Below are positions 35,302 through 44,296 of a DNA stretch of 64,000 nt, piece by piece. The stretch covers positions 1 to 64,000 of the forward strand of contig JAFUZJ010000045.1 of assembly GCA_017476665.1 (NCBI GenBank), written 5' to 3'. The position numbers were made by a program, and so were the translations under genes. Below the pieces are notes generated by a model. That model was not told where the DNA came from. It worked only from the letters and a program-made list of their open reading frames with translations, and ran no database searches. The stretch is from Lachnospiraceae bacterium (GTDB lineage: Bacteria; Bacillota; Clostridia; Lachnospirales; Lachnospiraceae). Position 1 is the stretch's first letter, and every line of letters starts with the position of its first letter.

Positions 35302-38300
35302 TCAATAACTCAATCTCTGACCGGGATAAATTATGTTAGGATTTGCAATACCGTTCTTACTTACCAGATCATTGACTGTAATGCCAAGAGCTTTTGCAAT
35401 CTTGCTCAGCGTATCTCCCGACTTTACAATATAACCCTGTGCCGATATCGTGCCATAACTCAAAACCTGTCCAGGATGAATCACATTCGGATTGTTAATG
35501 CCATTTCTGCTAACCAGCTCACTAACCGTAATTCCCAGTTTCTGTGCAATCTTAGAGAGTGTATCTCCCTTCTGAACCACATAGGTTCCTTCTGCATAAG
35601 AGGAATTGCCCGCTGTCACCCCGGTACCACTGTAAACCAACATAAACGCGTAACCCTCCACACGGATATCCGCTGTCAGCGTACCCAATGTACTATCGAT
35701 ATCACGATACAAATGAGGTCTGCCGGTCTTGTCCACTGCAATCAATGCAAAATTCCTGCCTGCAACAGCTAAATTCGAATCCAGATTCAGCACCAGCCTG
35801 CCAGACTTTACATCATAATTGGTCTCGCCGTCAACTATCATGCTGAATGTGCCTGCCTCAGTAAAACCTGCTGGAATTGCACTTCTAAAGGATTCCATTG
35901 CCGCCGGTCCCTGTGCTGAGGAAACAACGCCTACATTTAATATTTGAGTAGTGCCATTTGCAGCTGTCAATTGGCTGACAGAAATGCTTGATGCACTTGC
36001 CGAAGCACCCGTTGAAGCCACACTGACAGATGCACTGTCATCATCATCGTCATCTGAATCGGATACCGTAAAGTTCTGCGCAGCACGTTTCAAATTATTA
36101 TTCACGTCACGGAACTCAATACCCAGCGTATGAGACACAGAAGTATCAAGCTTTCTTAAAGTCTGTGCCTGAATAGTAATTCTGGTACTGCCGGAGTTAG
36201 CCGTATAATCAGTCCCTTTAACTAATTCTTCACCATCAAGAAATGCTTTTTTAAATTCTGAAAATTCACCCTGGGAACGCAGAGTTGCATCACTGTCATC
36301 CTGTACATCTTCCAGTCTCTCCAGCAATACATAATCAGTATCGGTTGCCGCGTCCACATTTGCATCCGTGTTCTCTTCCACTTTCAGGATAAACTCCTTT
36401 GTGTAAATAGACTCTGTGGGATAATTATTGGTCATGCTAATACTAATGGGATATTCTCCAACCGCCTTGGGTACGCCATACAATTCTCCGTTAGAATACA
36501 TGCTTATACCATCCGGTAATTCACCGTCAGTCACAGCGTAAACAGGCTGATTTTTCTGATACTTGTTACTATTTTGTATCATTGTCCCATAAGGTACATA
36601 TTTTACTGATTCAGGTATTTCTTCTGTAGTAATAATGGAATCTCCTACCCAACCAGTGAGATTCAAAACCATTAAAGTTGTTTCTCCGGATTTAAAAGCC
36701 AATGTACCGGATATATCTGTTCCCGCAGCTATTTCATCCTTCGCCTTCAAACGCACTGTCGCGATATTATTCAGCTCTGAATAAGAATCATAGCTATATA
36801 CTGTTGTAAAAGCCGAGAGATCATGCTTACCTGAAAGCGTCCAGTAATCATCCAATACCAGCTGATCCGATTCCAACTCAACTTTCATGCTGGTAATGGC
36901 AGTATCACCTACATTTGCCACCAAAATATCATGATGATTGTTGTGGTATGAATCCACAATTACCTCTCGCGTTGAATATACTACACCATCCTTTGTCTCC
37001 GTGTGTGCTTCTGGATCTGCCAAACTATTTACATAGAGTGCAGTACCTTCTCTTCCTTTGACAATCTGTAACCAATAATTTTGCTGAAAACTTTTATCCT
37101 CAGAAGATGCCGTATACTGAACCGGACCATTCTCAAAATTATGTCGGCTCACACCGGACTCTTCAGGTGAACTACCTCCCGCTGCATACAAATGGATTGT
37201 ATTATCCGCAGAAAACTCCGGTGCCACATCCGACAGATCGGTACCTGCAGGAACTAAAATCGTGCGATACGCGTAGTCTCCATAGTCATCCATAATAGAT
37301 GATGCTGCATAGCTGGAAATACTATATCCATCTTTACTTCTCACCCCAGTGAATGACACTGCCGTATTAGAACTAAGCTTTACACTATCTGAATCACTGC
37401 TAGAACCATTGTCTGGCTTAACATAAGTTCCATCAACAGTCTTGATCATGTGTTGGGTAACAACCCCTTCTGCAATCACAGTAAAGTATATACCCTCACT
37501 ATAATTATCCGGATAACCATTATAATCAAAAAGCTTATCCTTAATATTTTCAGCTCCGGCTGCAACTGCTGCTGCATCAGATTCATATAATCCCTTATAG
37601 GCAGCTGTTACCAAATTATCATTTCTTGCACCATCTTTATTGTACCGCAATCTCAAATTATAAATTGCATTTGAAGAATATCCACTATATAACGTAGCCG
37701 TCCAAACAGTTATCCCATTCTCTACGGTATAAGGAAAACTTCTGTCTACATAGGTATGGTTTGAATCATATAAATCGCTGGCTTGCACTCCATCTTTCCG
37801 TGTACTAATATATAACTCAATCGGAAGACAACCTGTTGGCTGTCCAGCCTCATCATATGTTACAAAAGTTACAAAGACATACGCATAGCGCTGTATCGGA
37901 TATCCGCTTCCCATGATCTGATCTGTGATATCTGCGCCTGTTATTTCGGCAGCATTATAAAATGATCCTTCAAACACTTTAATATTGCTATATTGATGCG
38001 TGGGATATTTCTCAGGATTTACCTGTAAGCTAATATACCCCTGTCGGTCTATTAACTTATCCTCACTTACATACGCATAAAAACGCCCTTCAACATTAGT
38101 GGTTTTTCCATCAATAGTGTAACTATAATTACCACGATTATAATTATAAGAACCTACCGTGATTTCATTCTTGTTTTTATCATATACCTTCGGAACAAGC
38201 CAACTGCTAAATGATGTAGACGTTGATACAATATATCTGACCGCAGAAGTGTCCAGTTGGTCTCCATCTCCCACAACAACTTCATACGAAGAATCAGCGC

Positions 38301-39003
38301 TTAAATCAACTGTATCTCCACTCTGACTGATAGTATATCCATCCTCGTAAGTTGCACTCCACACTAATTTTTTTGAATCCAAATCTACGCCATCCAGCAA
38401 AGCATCTACTTTTACATTCTTTAATTCCACCGGCGTGTAGCCACTTAGATTCGCTGATAAATACTTAACTTCCAACTGCATATTGGAGTTACGTCTCCTG
38501 GTTCCCAGCACCTGCAGATTCTGGAAAGTCTTTCTCTCCGGATACACAGGGATAGTCTTACCCGCTATATTGAATGACAAAGTGGAATACTTATAGTTTC
38601 CATCATCATTTCTGTAAGCAGGCTCCACCGCAAAAGTGTAATCCCCGATCTGTACCGTATCATCCGGGCTCATGAACCACTCTGTGGTCGTTTCGCCCTT
38701 GTACTGAAACTGCACTTCATAAGGGAAATACAGATCGCTATCCCACAATTTAATGGTATAGCTGTTGTTTTCGTCAAACACCAACGGCGAGGTCGATTCT
38801 TCACCTTCCGCAAGTTTTTTGACAGTAATCTCACTGGATAAAAGATTATAAATCACTTCATCCGTGTTTTCATCGCCTGAAGAGACATCACTCACTTCAG
38901 GATCATTGCCTGAACCGCCGGATTCTTCGGCGAATACAGGATTCGCAGGCATTACCATCAGCATCGCAAGAAGCAGGGCAATACCTTTTTTTAGATACTT
39001 CAT
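35302..39003 (-). CDS. Large secreted protein with two C-terminal LysM domains
   Basis: 1233 residues. The signal peptide ends near VFAEESG (residue 26). Long beta-rich stretches with many Tyr, Ser and Thr follow. A putative-Ig (He_PIG-like) module lies around 800-900 with LPDGISMYSNGELYGVP. Then come an Asp-rich patch (DSDDDDDD) and a Ser/Ala linker at about 1015-1045. Two LysM repeats of about 43 residues close the protein, each with KxGDTLSKIAxxLGITV and NPNxIxPGQxLSY. LysM should bind peptidoglycan and hold it in the wall without a sortase signal. It lies 20 bases after the kinase gene at the end of the Tad pilus run, so it may be an adhesin or wall scaffold. Confidence 0.87.
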   Translation of the reverse strand: MKYLKKGIALLLAMLMVMPANPVFAEESGGSGNDPEVSDVSSGDENTDEVIYNLLSSEITVKKLAEGEESTSPLVFDENNSYTIKLWDSDLYFPYEVQFQYKGETTTEWFMSPDDTVQIGDYTFAVEPAYRNDDGNYKYSTLSFNIAGKTIPVYPERKTFQNLQVLGTRRRNSNMQLEVKYLSANLSGYTPVELKNVKVDALLDGVDLDSKKLVWSATYEDGYTISQSGDTVDLSADSSYEVVVGDGDQLDTSAVRYIVSTSTSFSSWLVPKVYDKNKNEITVGSYNYNRGNYSYTIDGKTTNVEGRFYAYVSEDKLIDRQGYISLQVNPEKYPTHQYSNIKVFEGSFYNAAEITGADITDQIMGSGYPIQRYAYVFVTFVTYDEAGQPTGCLPIELYISTRKDGVQASDLYDSNHTYVDRSFPYTVENGITVWTATLYSGYSSNAIYNLRLRYNKDGARNDNLVTAAYKGLYESDAAAVAAGAENIKDKLFDYNGYPDNYSEGIYFTVIAEGVVTQHMIKTVDGTYVKPDNGSSSDSDSVKLSSNTAVSFTGVRSKDGYSISSYAASSIMDDYGDYAYRTILVPAGTDLSDVAPEFSADNTIHLYAAGGSSPEESGVSRHNFENGPVQYTASSEDKSFQQNYWLQIVKGREGTALYVNSLADPEAHTETKDGVVYSTREVIVDSYHNNHHDILVANVGDTAITSMKVELESDQLVLDDYWTLSGKHDLSAFTTVYSYDSYSELNNIATVRLKAKDEIAAGTDISGTLAFKSGETTLMVLNLTGWVGDSIITTEEIPESVKYVPYGTMIQNSNKYQKNQPVYAVTDGELPDGISMYSNGELYGVPKAVGEYPISISMTNNYPTESIYTKEFILKVEENTDANVDAATDTDYVLLERLEDVQDDSDATLRSQGEFSEFKKAFLDGEELVKGTDYTANSGSTRITIQAQTLRKLDTSVSHTLGIEFRDVNNNLKRAAQNFTVSDSDDDDDDSASVSVASTGASASASSISVSQLTAANGTTQILNVGVVSSAQGPAAMESFRSAIPAGFTEAGTFSMIVDGETNYDVKSGRLVLNLDSNLAVAGRNFALIAVDKTGRPHLYRDIDSTLGTLTADIRVEGYAFMLVYSGTGVTAGNSSYAEGTYVVQKGDTLSKIAQKLGITVSELVSRNGINNPNVIHPGQVLSYGTISAQGYIVKSGDTLSKIAKALGITVNDLVSKNGIANPNIIYPGQRLSY

Positions 39004-39023
39004 TTTTTCTTCCTCCTCTTTTG

Positions 39024-42000
39024 TTATTTATAGGTCTCTCCCAGAGCAATCAACTCCGGGAGGGAATACAAGCGGCATTGCCGCAGATTCCCGGATTCAT
39101 AGTCGAACACCAGCGTTTCTTCCCGCACATCGCACAGTTCGGGCAGCACAGCCAGTTTCTCGAACCTTTCATTTAACAGGATGCCGTAACGGTCTCCTGC
39201 CGCCCCTACATACTCGGTCACCAGGTAATCACCAACCTGGGTCACATAAGTCAAATAGGCATCTTCTTCCAGCGAAGCCAGATATTTTCCCGTCTGCAGG
39301 TCATAAACCTCCGGCGCTCCGTGAAGGGATGACTGAATACGGTACTGTTCCGTCACAAATTCCTCATATAGATCTTTGTCCGGCGCTGCATTTTTCTGCT
39401 CGGAGAGAAGTATCCCATCCCATGCACTATAACAGCGCACTGTTCCGTCATACCAGATGACTTCCAGATAAGAGCCCTCATTATTTCTTCTAAACTGCTG
39501 GTCATAAATATGTTCCGGATCAGGTATATCCGCCTGGGTAACCAAAGTGCCGTTCGCAGAATAGATCCGATAGCTCCGTATGTCAAACAGCATTGCTCTC
39601 TGACCGTCCTGGCTGATTCTCGCCTCATCGTGGGAATAATCCGCATCATAGGAGAGAAATTCCGTCTCCTTATGATCCTCCAGTTTCAGCATACGCAGCA
39701 CAGGCTCATTACGATTCGCAACAATAGCAATGCCATGGGATAGCCGAACAAAATCTGCATTCTCTGTCCCTGTCAAAACCGTGGACAAATGCGCCCCCTT
39801 GTCATAAAAAGCAAATTTGCTGTCATCTGTCGCCACAAGAGAATAATCCCCTCCAACTGAAAATGCAACGATCTTATGGTCGTCCGTATATGCCAGTTCC
39901 TGTTCCTCAAACGTCACAGTATCCAGTCTTACCAACAAATTTTCGTTCACTACATAGATGCCATTCTCACCTGCCTCCAGGTAAATAGGGTCCACTGATT
40001 CATATCCCCCACGATAAATTGCCTCTTTACAATCCACAATTCCAAGTACTGCGCCTTCCGCACCCGACCCGGAAAACGCAAAGTTATTTCCGCAGAATCC
40101 GCCCTCAAAATGCGTGTAGGCAGACTCTTCGAAAAGAATCATTTCTCCTTCTGGACCCTTCAGGTCATAGATGTTTAATGCTCCATTCTGAAAACTTACC
40201 GCCAAAAAATTTCCCGTTTTGTCCAAGGAAAAAATATAATTAGAAGCATCCGCAAAAATATCATTGGCTGGCACATCCAAATGTCGTCCCGCAAAATCAA
40301 TCTCCTGTATCCTGACTCCACTGTCCACATTGTAAATGATCGCTTTTTCCTCATCCCGATTCACTGCCGCCAATGTACTGCCGTCTGCTGACAGAGTGAG
40401 AATGGTCGCCGCTCCGCCCGTCCACAGGGGACGATTCTCATTTATGTCATATGCCGTAACGCCCTCTGCACCGGCATATACAATCCTATCCTCATTCACA
40501 AACACGACATCCGAGAAAGCAGACTGCTGCATGGGCAGACTGACTAGCTTATTCTGATTCTCCGCATCAAACACGGCAACTTCGTAAGCGTAGACCACCG
40601 CAAATCTCTTTCCCTCCGGTGAAAAAACAATATCAAAAGGTGCGGATGGAATTTGCAAGGCATCTAATGCATGAAAACTGTCTGACAGATCATACACACC
40701 CAATGCATCCGTCAATGCTTTTTGTGCCTGTGCGGTCACAGGCGCATTCAAAATACTTTTATCCTGCGGTATCGCATCCAGCGCCAAATTGACTGCCTTC
40801 GTCACATTTCCCTCAGCCAACGCATTGGCCGAGTATTCGGCAAGCGCATATGCATTCTGACGTTGCTCCATCTGCTTTAATCCCACAAAAGTGAGCGCAC
40901 CGCCAGCTAAAAACACCATACCCAACACTACCGCAGAGACTTTGATTCTCCTTCTGTGTCTGACTGCGCGTTTATCCCGATACGGAAGCTGTAAGAAAGC
41001 CTCCAACATTTCCTCCGCAGTCTGGTAACGATCCTCCGGCTTAGGAGACATTGCTTTCTTTATGATTTCCGCAATTGCCGGAGAACAATCTTTGTCTGTA
41101 AGTGGAACAACATCTTTTGCATGCTGTGCCGGTTTTCTGCCGCAGATCAGGTGATAGAGCGTCGCACCCAGGCTGTATATATCAGAACGCACGTCCAGCA
41201 TGACGACGCTCTTGCTGCCGGTGGTGCTGCCTGCCGTACTCCTGCCGCCGGTGGTGTTGCCTGTCGTGCCTTTGCTTCCCGTCGCACTATCTGTTGCACC
41301 TCCATTGATAGCTGAGCGTTTTACAAATGCCCCTGATAATGCTTGGGACTCTACGCGTCCGCCACTGCTCTGCGCATATCTTTCGTCCACCTCAGTCCGG
41401 TCGTCGTCCACTTTGGTCCGATCGTCATCCACCTCAGTCCGGTCATCGACTTCGGTCTTATCATCCAGTCTGCTTCCGATACTCGCTGCCCTGCTTTGCA
41501 CACCGCTCTGCGATACCTGCATGCTCTCCGTAGTCTTTTGTGTAGCCGCAGACTTAATACCTGCCCCCGCCTTAGCATCCCTGATATAATCTGCTCCATA
41601 GTGCTCCGGCGATGCATAGCCACGGCTGAATCCAACTTTGACCGCTCCCTCTTCTCCCAGAGCAAGTGCAATATTATAATCGATCAGACAGATATCTCCG
41701 CTAGGCCGCCGCATAATATTGGCAGGCTTGATATCACCATGCAGTATTCCGTATGGCGGACTATTATGCAGATAAGCAAGTGCTTCCAAAAGCTGACATG
41801 CCCATTTGACCAATTCGGCCTGTTTTGGCAGTTCTCCTCGCGCCAACAGCTTATCCAGACTCTCTCCGTCGATATAGTCCATGACGGTGTACACCATGCC
41901 ATCTTCCTGCACAAAGTCATACACCTGGGGAATATAAGTCTGACTTAAATCCTTTAGGATATCAACTTCCCTTCGCAGTGAGTTGACATCCGTGCTCAGA

Positions 42001-42143
42001 CGCCTTTTATCTGCCTTAAGTACAATGGTTTTGTTTAAACGGATATGCCGCCCCAGATATACGACACCACCGCCTCCGGCTCCTATCTCCTGTTCAATTT
42101 CATACAAACCTGCAACTATATGCGGCATTACAATCCCTTTCAT
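39024..42143 (-). CDS. Membrane Ser/Thr protein kinase with extracellular beta-propeller
   Basis: 1039 residues. Kinase domain: glycine loop EIGAGGGGVVYLG (19-31), Lys43 in VLKAD, catalytic HGDIKPANIM (135-144), DYN in place of DFG (155-157) and SPEHYG (178-183). About 130 residues of Thr/Ser/Gly/Asp repeat sequence then interrupt the domain before DVRSDIYSLG (317-326). One transmembrane helix lies at about 402-421. The C-terminal 550 residues are WD40/propeller-like repeats, presumably outside the cell. HGD instead of HRD is common in bacterial kinases. The start may be the ATG at 42143 or 42128. Phosphatase and FHA genes lie upstream in the same run. Confidence 0.87.
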   Translation of the reverse strand: MKGIVMPHIVAGLYEIEQEIGAGGGGVVYLGRHIRLNKTIVLKADKRRLSTDVNSLRREVDILKDLSQTYIPQVYDFVQEDGMVYTVMDYIDGESLDKLLARGELPKQAELVKWACQLLEALAYLHNSPPYGILHGDIKPANIMRRPSGDICLIDYNIALALGEEGAVKVGFSRGYASPEHYGADYIRDAKAGAGIKSAATQKTTESMQVSQSGVQSRAASIGSRLDDKTEVDDRTEVDDDRTKVDDDRTEVDERYAQSSGGRVESQALSGAFVKRSAINGGATDSATGSKGTTGNTTGGRSTAGSTTGSKSVVMLDVRSDIYSLGATLYHLICGRKPAQHAKDVVPLTDKDCSPAIAEIIKKAMSPKPEDRYQTAEEMLEAFLQLPYRDKRAVRHRRRIKVSAVVLGMVFLAGGALTFVGLKQMEQRQNAYALAEYSANALAEGNVTKAVNLALDAIPQDKSILNAPVTAQAQKALTDALGVYDLSDSFHALDALQIPSAPFDIVFSPEGKRFAVVYAYEVAVFDAENQNKLVSLPMQQSAFSDVVFVNEDRIVYAGAEGVTAYDINENRPLWTGGAATILTLSADGSTLAAVNRDEEKAIIYNVDSGVRIQEIDFAGRHLDVPANDIFADASNYIFSLDKTGNFLAVSFQNGALNIYDLKGPEGEMILFEESAYTHFEGGFCGNNFAFSGSGAEGAVLGIVDCKEAIYRGGYESVDPIYLEAGENGIYVVNENLLVRLDTVTFEEQELAYTDDHKIVAFSVGGDYSLVATDDSKFAFYDKGAHLSTVLTGTENADFVRLSHGIAIVANRNEPVLRMLKLEDHKETEFLSYDADYSHDEARISQDGQRAMLFDIRSYRIYSANGTLVTQADIPDPEHIYDQQFRRNNEGSYLEVIWYDGTVRCYSAWDGILLSEQKNAAPDKDLYEEFVTEQYRIQSSLHGAPEVYDLQTGKYLASLEEDAYLTYVTQVGDYLVTEYVGAAGDRYGILLNERFEKLAVLPELCDVREETLVFDYESGNLRQCRLYSLPELIALGETYK

Positions 42144-42183
42144 GTTCCTATTTTTTCTATTTGATCCTATATAGTTTTCAGCT

Positions 42184-42513
42184 CTATTCCTTGGAAAACT
42201 TTAGCTCACCCAAATGTTCTTCGCTTAATGGCCAATAGGAATCATATGTTACCACATATTTTTCTCCGTTTTCATCAATAATTAAAAAGCGATACATATA
42301 CATCCCTGCCATAAAACCATAGTCATAATGCTTAAGATCACACTTCTTTATTTTATATTCACCATCATATTTATTATTAAGATATGTGATAACAAAATCA
42401 TACTTTTTATAATTTCTGTTTATAAAACATACAGCGCCACAAACCATTGCTATTATCAAAACAATTATCAACAATATTTTCAGCAACTTAGACAGCCTGG
42501 TCATTTTATCCAT
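42184..42513 (-). CDS. Small membrane-anchored protein, unrecognised
   Basis: 109 residues: one hydrophobic helix at about 9-31, then an outward domain rich in Tyr, Lys and Asp. KYDGEYKIKKCDLKHYDYG and EKYVVTYDSYW are notable. No family recognised. GGAGAC lies three bases before the ATG. It lies between the kinase gene and two other small membrane protein genes in the pilus run. Confidence 0.7.
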   Translation of the reverse strand: MDKMTRLSKLLKILLIIVLIIAMVCGAVCFINRNYKKYDFVITYLNNKYDGEYKIKKCDLKHYDYGFMAGMYMYRFLIIDENGEKYVVTYDSYWPLSEEHLGELKFSKE

Positions 42514-42569
42514 AATGTCTCCGTAATCAAACAGGAAATTGAGTCTGTAAATTTATCCCCATGCCCAAA

Positions 42570-42752
42570 TTACTTTCTTAATCTGCCTGGTTTCGCATAC
42601 GGTATCTTTCCATAATCCTGCTCCAGTTTACGCCTGATTTGCTTACCGGTGACCGAAAAAATAATGATACATAGAATTGCCAACACGACCGCTGTGACCA
42701 TGGTTGCTATTCCTCCATAAAAAAACAACTCCGTTACACTGAACCCTGACAT
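42570..42752 (-). CDS. 60-residue membrane protein
   Basis: A single helix at about 12-36 (GGIATMVTAVVLAILCIII) and a basic tail KQIRRKLEQDYGK. AAGGAG lies nine bases before the ATG. No family recognised. Its place in the pilus run and its good ribosome site support expression. Confidence 0.65.
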   Translation of the reverse strand: MSGFSVTELFFYGGIATMVTAVVLAILCIIIFSVTGKQIRRKLEQDYGKIPYAKPGRLRK

Positions 42753-42773
42753 AACTTGTTTCTCCTTTATTCA

Positions 42774-42992
42774 TCAGATAGATCTGAAACCAAAATCCTG
42801 CCGGACATCAATTCCTATCGTTCCGTCAAAAATGCCTTTAATCTTGCTCCCAAATTCTCCCAATAAATCCAATACATACTCTACATATGCCCCTAGCTTA
42901 GCGCCGTTGTCATTAATGGAAAGCTGTGTTGCCCCAAGAAGAACTCCGATTACGATAATACCCGCAATATATACTTTGTAAATTGGTTTCAT
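42774..42992 (-). CDS. 72-residue membrane protein
   Basis: N-terminal hydrophobic segment at about 7-24 (VYIAGIIVIGVLLGA), followed by a short amphipathic region AYVEYVLDLLGEFGSKIKGIF. GGGGAG lies four bases before the ATG. No family recognised. It could be an accessory minor pilin-like or membrane subunit. Confidence 0.65.
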   Translation of the reverse strand: MKPIYKVYIAGIIVIGVLLGATQLSINDNGAKLGAYVEYVLDLLGEFGSKIKGIFDGTIGIDVRQDFGFRSI

Positions 42993-43034
42993 AATTCTCC
43001 CCTTCTCTTTTCATAAAGCATTTCTTTTTGTGTA

Positions 43035-43517
43035 TCATAGAGTTCTGCTGGAACTTTCTGCTACAAACAGCAAAAAAATAATTCCAAAAATCACAAGGTT
43101 ATTTGCAAGAGAATGAAACATATTTCGCCAAAAATCCTTTTCTCTTCTTCCCTTAAGCAGAATAAATATCAACTTTGTGCCCTCATATAACACCAAGCCC
43201 CCCCAAAATGCTTCTCTTCTAAATCCAAGCAGAACCGTAATCAATACCATGATCACAAAAATAAATATCTCAAAAAACAGATCTGTCCACGGTATGGATG
43301 CCTTGCAGTTTCTGCACTTTCCTCCATTGATCATATATGACACAATAGGAATCTGATCTATTAGAGCAATTTCTTTCCCGCAGATTGGGCAATAACACTT
43401 TGCCGCGTTCACAGGAATATCACAGCCCCTCAGCAACCTCAAAATATCCGTCGTGGCATATGCCCCAACAATGTAATATGCGGCAATTATTGCCCCATGC
43501 ACCAAAACGCTTCGCAT
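43035..43517 (-). CDS. Stand-alone prepilin-peptidase N-domain (Cys-rich) protein
   Basis: About 160 residues. CYCPICGKEIALIDQIPIVS and GKCRNCKASIP match the DiS_P_DiS (PF06750-type) domain that precedes the peptidase in bifunctional PilD enzymes. The two CxxC pairs and the D-Q-I-P-I-x-S-Y segment are complete. Hydrophobic helices follow, but there is no GxGD peptidase motif. The peptidase is a separate gene at 47.2-47.9 kb. GGGAG lies five bases before the ATG at 43517; the longer frame (43559) overlaps the phosphatase gene. A seven-G run lies within the gene (43204-43198). Confidence 0.8.
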   Translation of the reverse strand: MRSVLVHGAIIAAYYIVGAYATTDILRLLRGCDIPVNAAKCYCPICGKEIALIDQIPIVSYMINGGKCRNCKASIPWTDLFFEIFIFVIMVLITVLLGFRREAFWGGLVLYEGTKLIFILLKGRREKDFWRNMFHSLANNLVIFGIIFLLFVAESSSRTL

Positions 43518-43530
43518 ATGATCTCCCACA

Positions 43531-44283
43531 TCACTTAAAGAAATTTTTCTTTTCCGCAACCCGGATTGCTCCGGCAGAAATGTTGTCTCTCTCTCCCCGT
43601 TCCATCATGCGTTTGATCAACTCTCCACACATGGCTTCCGCTTTCTTGTCATTTACCATACCGTTATATAAATCCTGCGCGTCCTCCCGGGTAAGTCTGT
43701 GATACAGTCCATCAGAACACGCAAGGAACATTTCATCTTTTCGAATTTCGCCGTTCATGGTCGAAAACCAAAGCTCTGCATCTTTTCCCATATAATTGTC
43801 CAGATAGGATTTCATTCTGCCATCCTTCATCCGAGAGACACTGGCGTCCACTGTAAGCTGGTACAATTCACCGTCAAAGAAACTATACACTCTGCTGTCA
43901 CCCACCTGAATGATATAATAGCTGTTTCGGATAATCATCAGAAGCGACATAGTCGTCCCGGTGTGTATCCCGTTTTCCTCTCTGTACTCCCATACCGCGC
44001 TGTTTAACTGATCCGCCATATCCTTCAGATGTGCATATAAAACGGCCGCTTCAACAGTCTCTATATCAATCCAGCCCAACACATCGTCATACCAGGCATT
44101 AATTCCCTGCATCACAATTCCCGAGGCAATCTCGCCCCGGTCAAGTCCTCCGATACCGTCACATACCGCCAGCACAGCAAATTGATTCGCACCTTTTCCT
44201 GCCACGCGATATAGAATGGCATCCTGATTTACCTCTCTGGTCGTCCCTATGTCTGTAGCACATGCTCCAATCAGCTTCATCAC
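43531..44283 (-). CDS. PP2C-family Ser/Thr protein phosphatase
   Basis: About 250 residues. Metal-binding and catalytic motifs are in order: REVNQDAIL, VCDGIGGLDRGE, TGTTMSLLM, VGDSRVYSF, FLACSDGL and RDNISAGAIRV. It removes phosphate from Ser/Thr and normally opposes a PknB-type kinase, which is encoded four genes downstream. Start is a GTG at 44283 or the adjacent ATG at 44280, with AAGGGG upstream. It is 13 bases after the FHA gene and 13 before the Cys-rich protein gene. Confidence 0.93.
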   Translation of the reverse strand: MMKLIGACATDIGTTREVNQDAILYRVAGKGANQFAVLAVCDGIGGLDRGEIASGIVMQGINAWYDDVLGWIDIETVEAAVLYAHLKDMADQLNSAVWEYREENGIHTGTTMSLLMIIRNSYYIIQVGDSRVYSFFDGELYQLTVDASVSRMKDGRMKSYLDNYMGKDAELWFSTMNGEIRKDEMFLACSDGLYHRLTREDAQDLYNGMVNDKKAEAMCGELIKRMMERGERDNISAGAIRVAEKKNFFK

Positions 44284-44296
44284 CGTCTGATACCCC

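Noticed and set aside
35335..35600. Two long similar segments near 35.3-35.6 kb
   Set aside because: They are the two LysM repeats of the surface protein, not a mobile or regulatory repeat.
41200..41470. Short tandem repeats that might suggest a CRISPR array
   Set aside because: They are in-frame coding repeats of the kinase insert (TEVDDR and T-G-S-T units), with no fixed repeat-spacer pattern.
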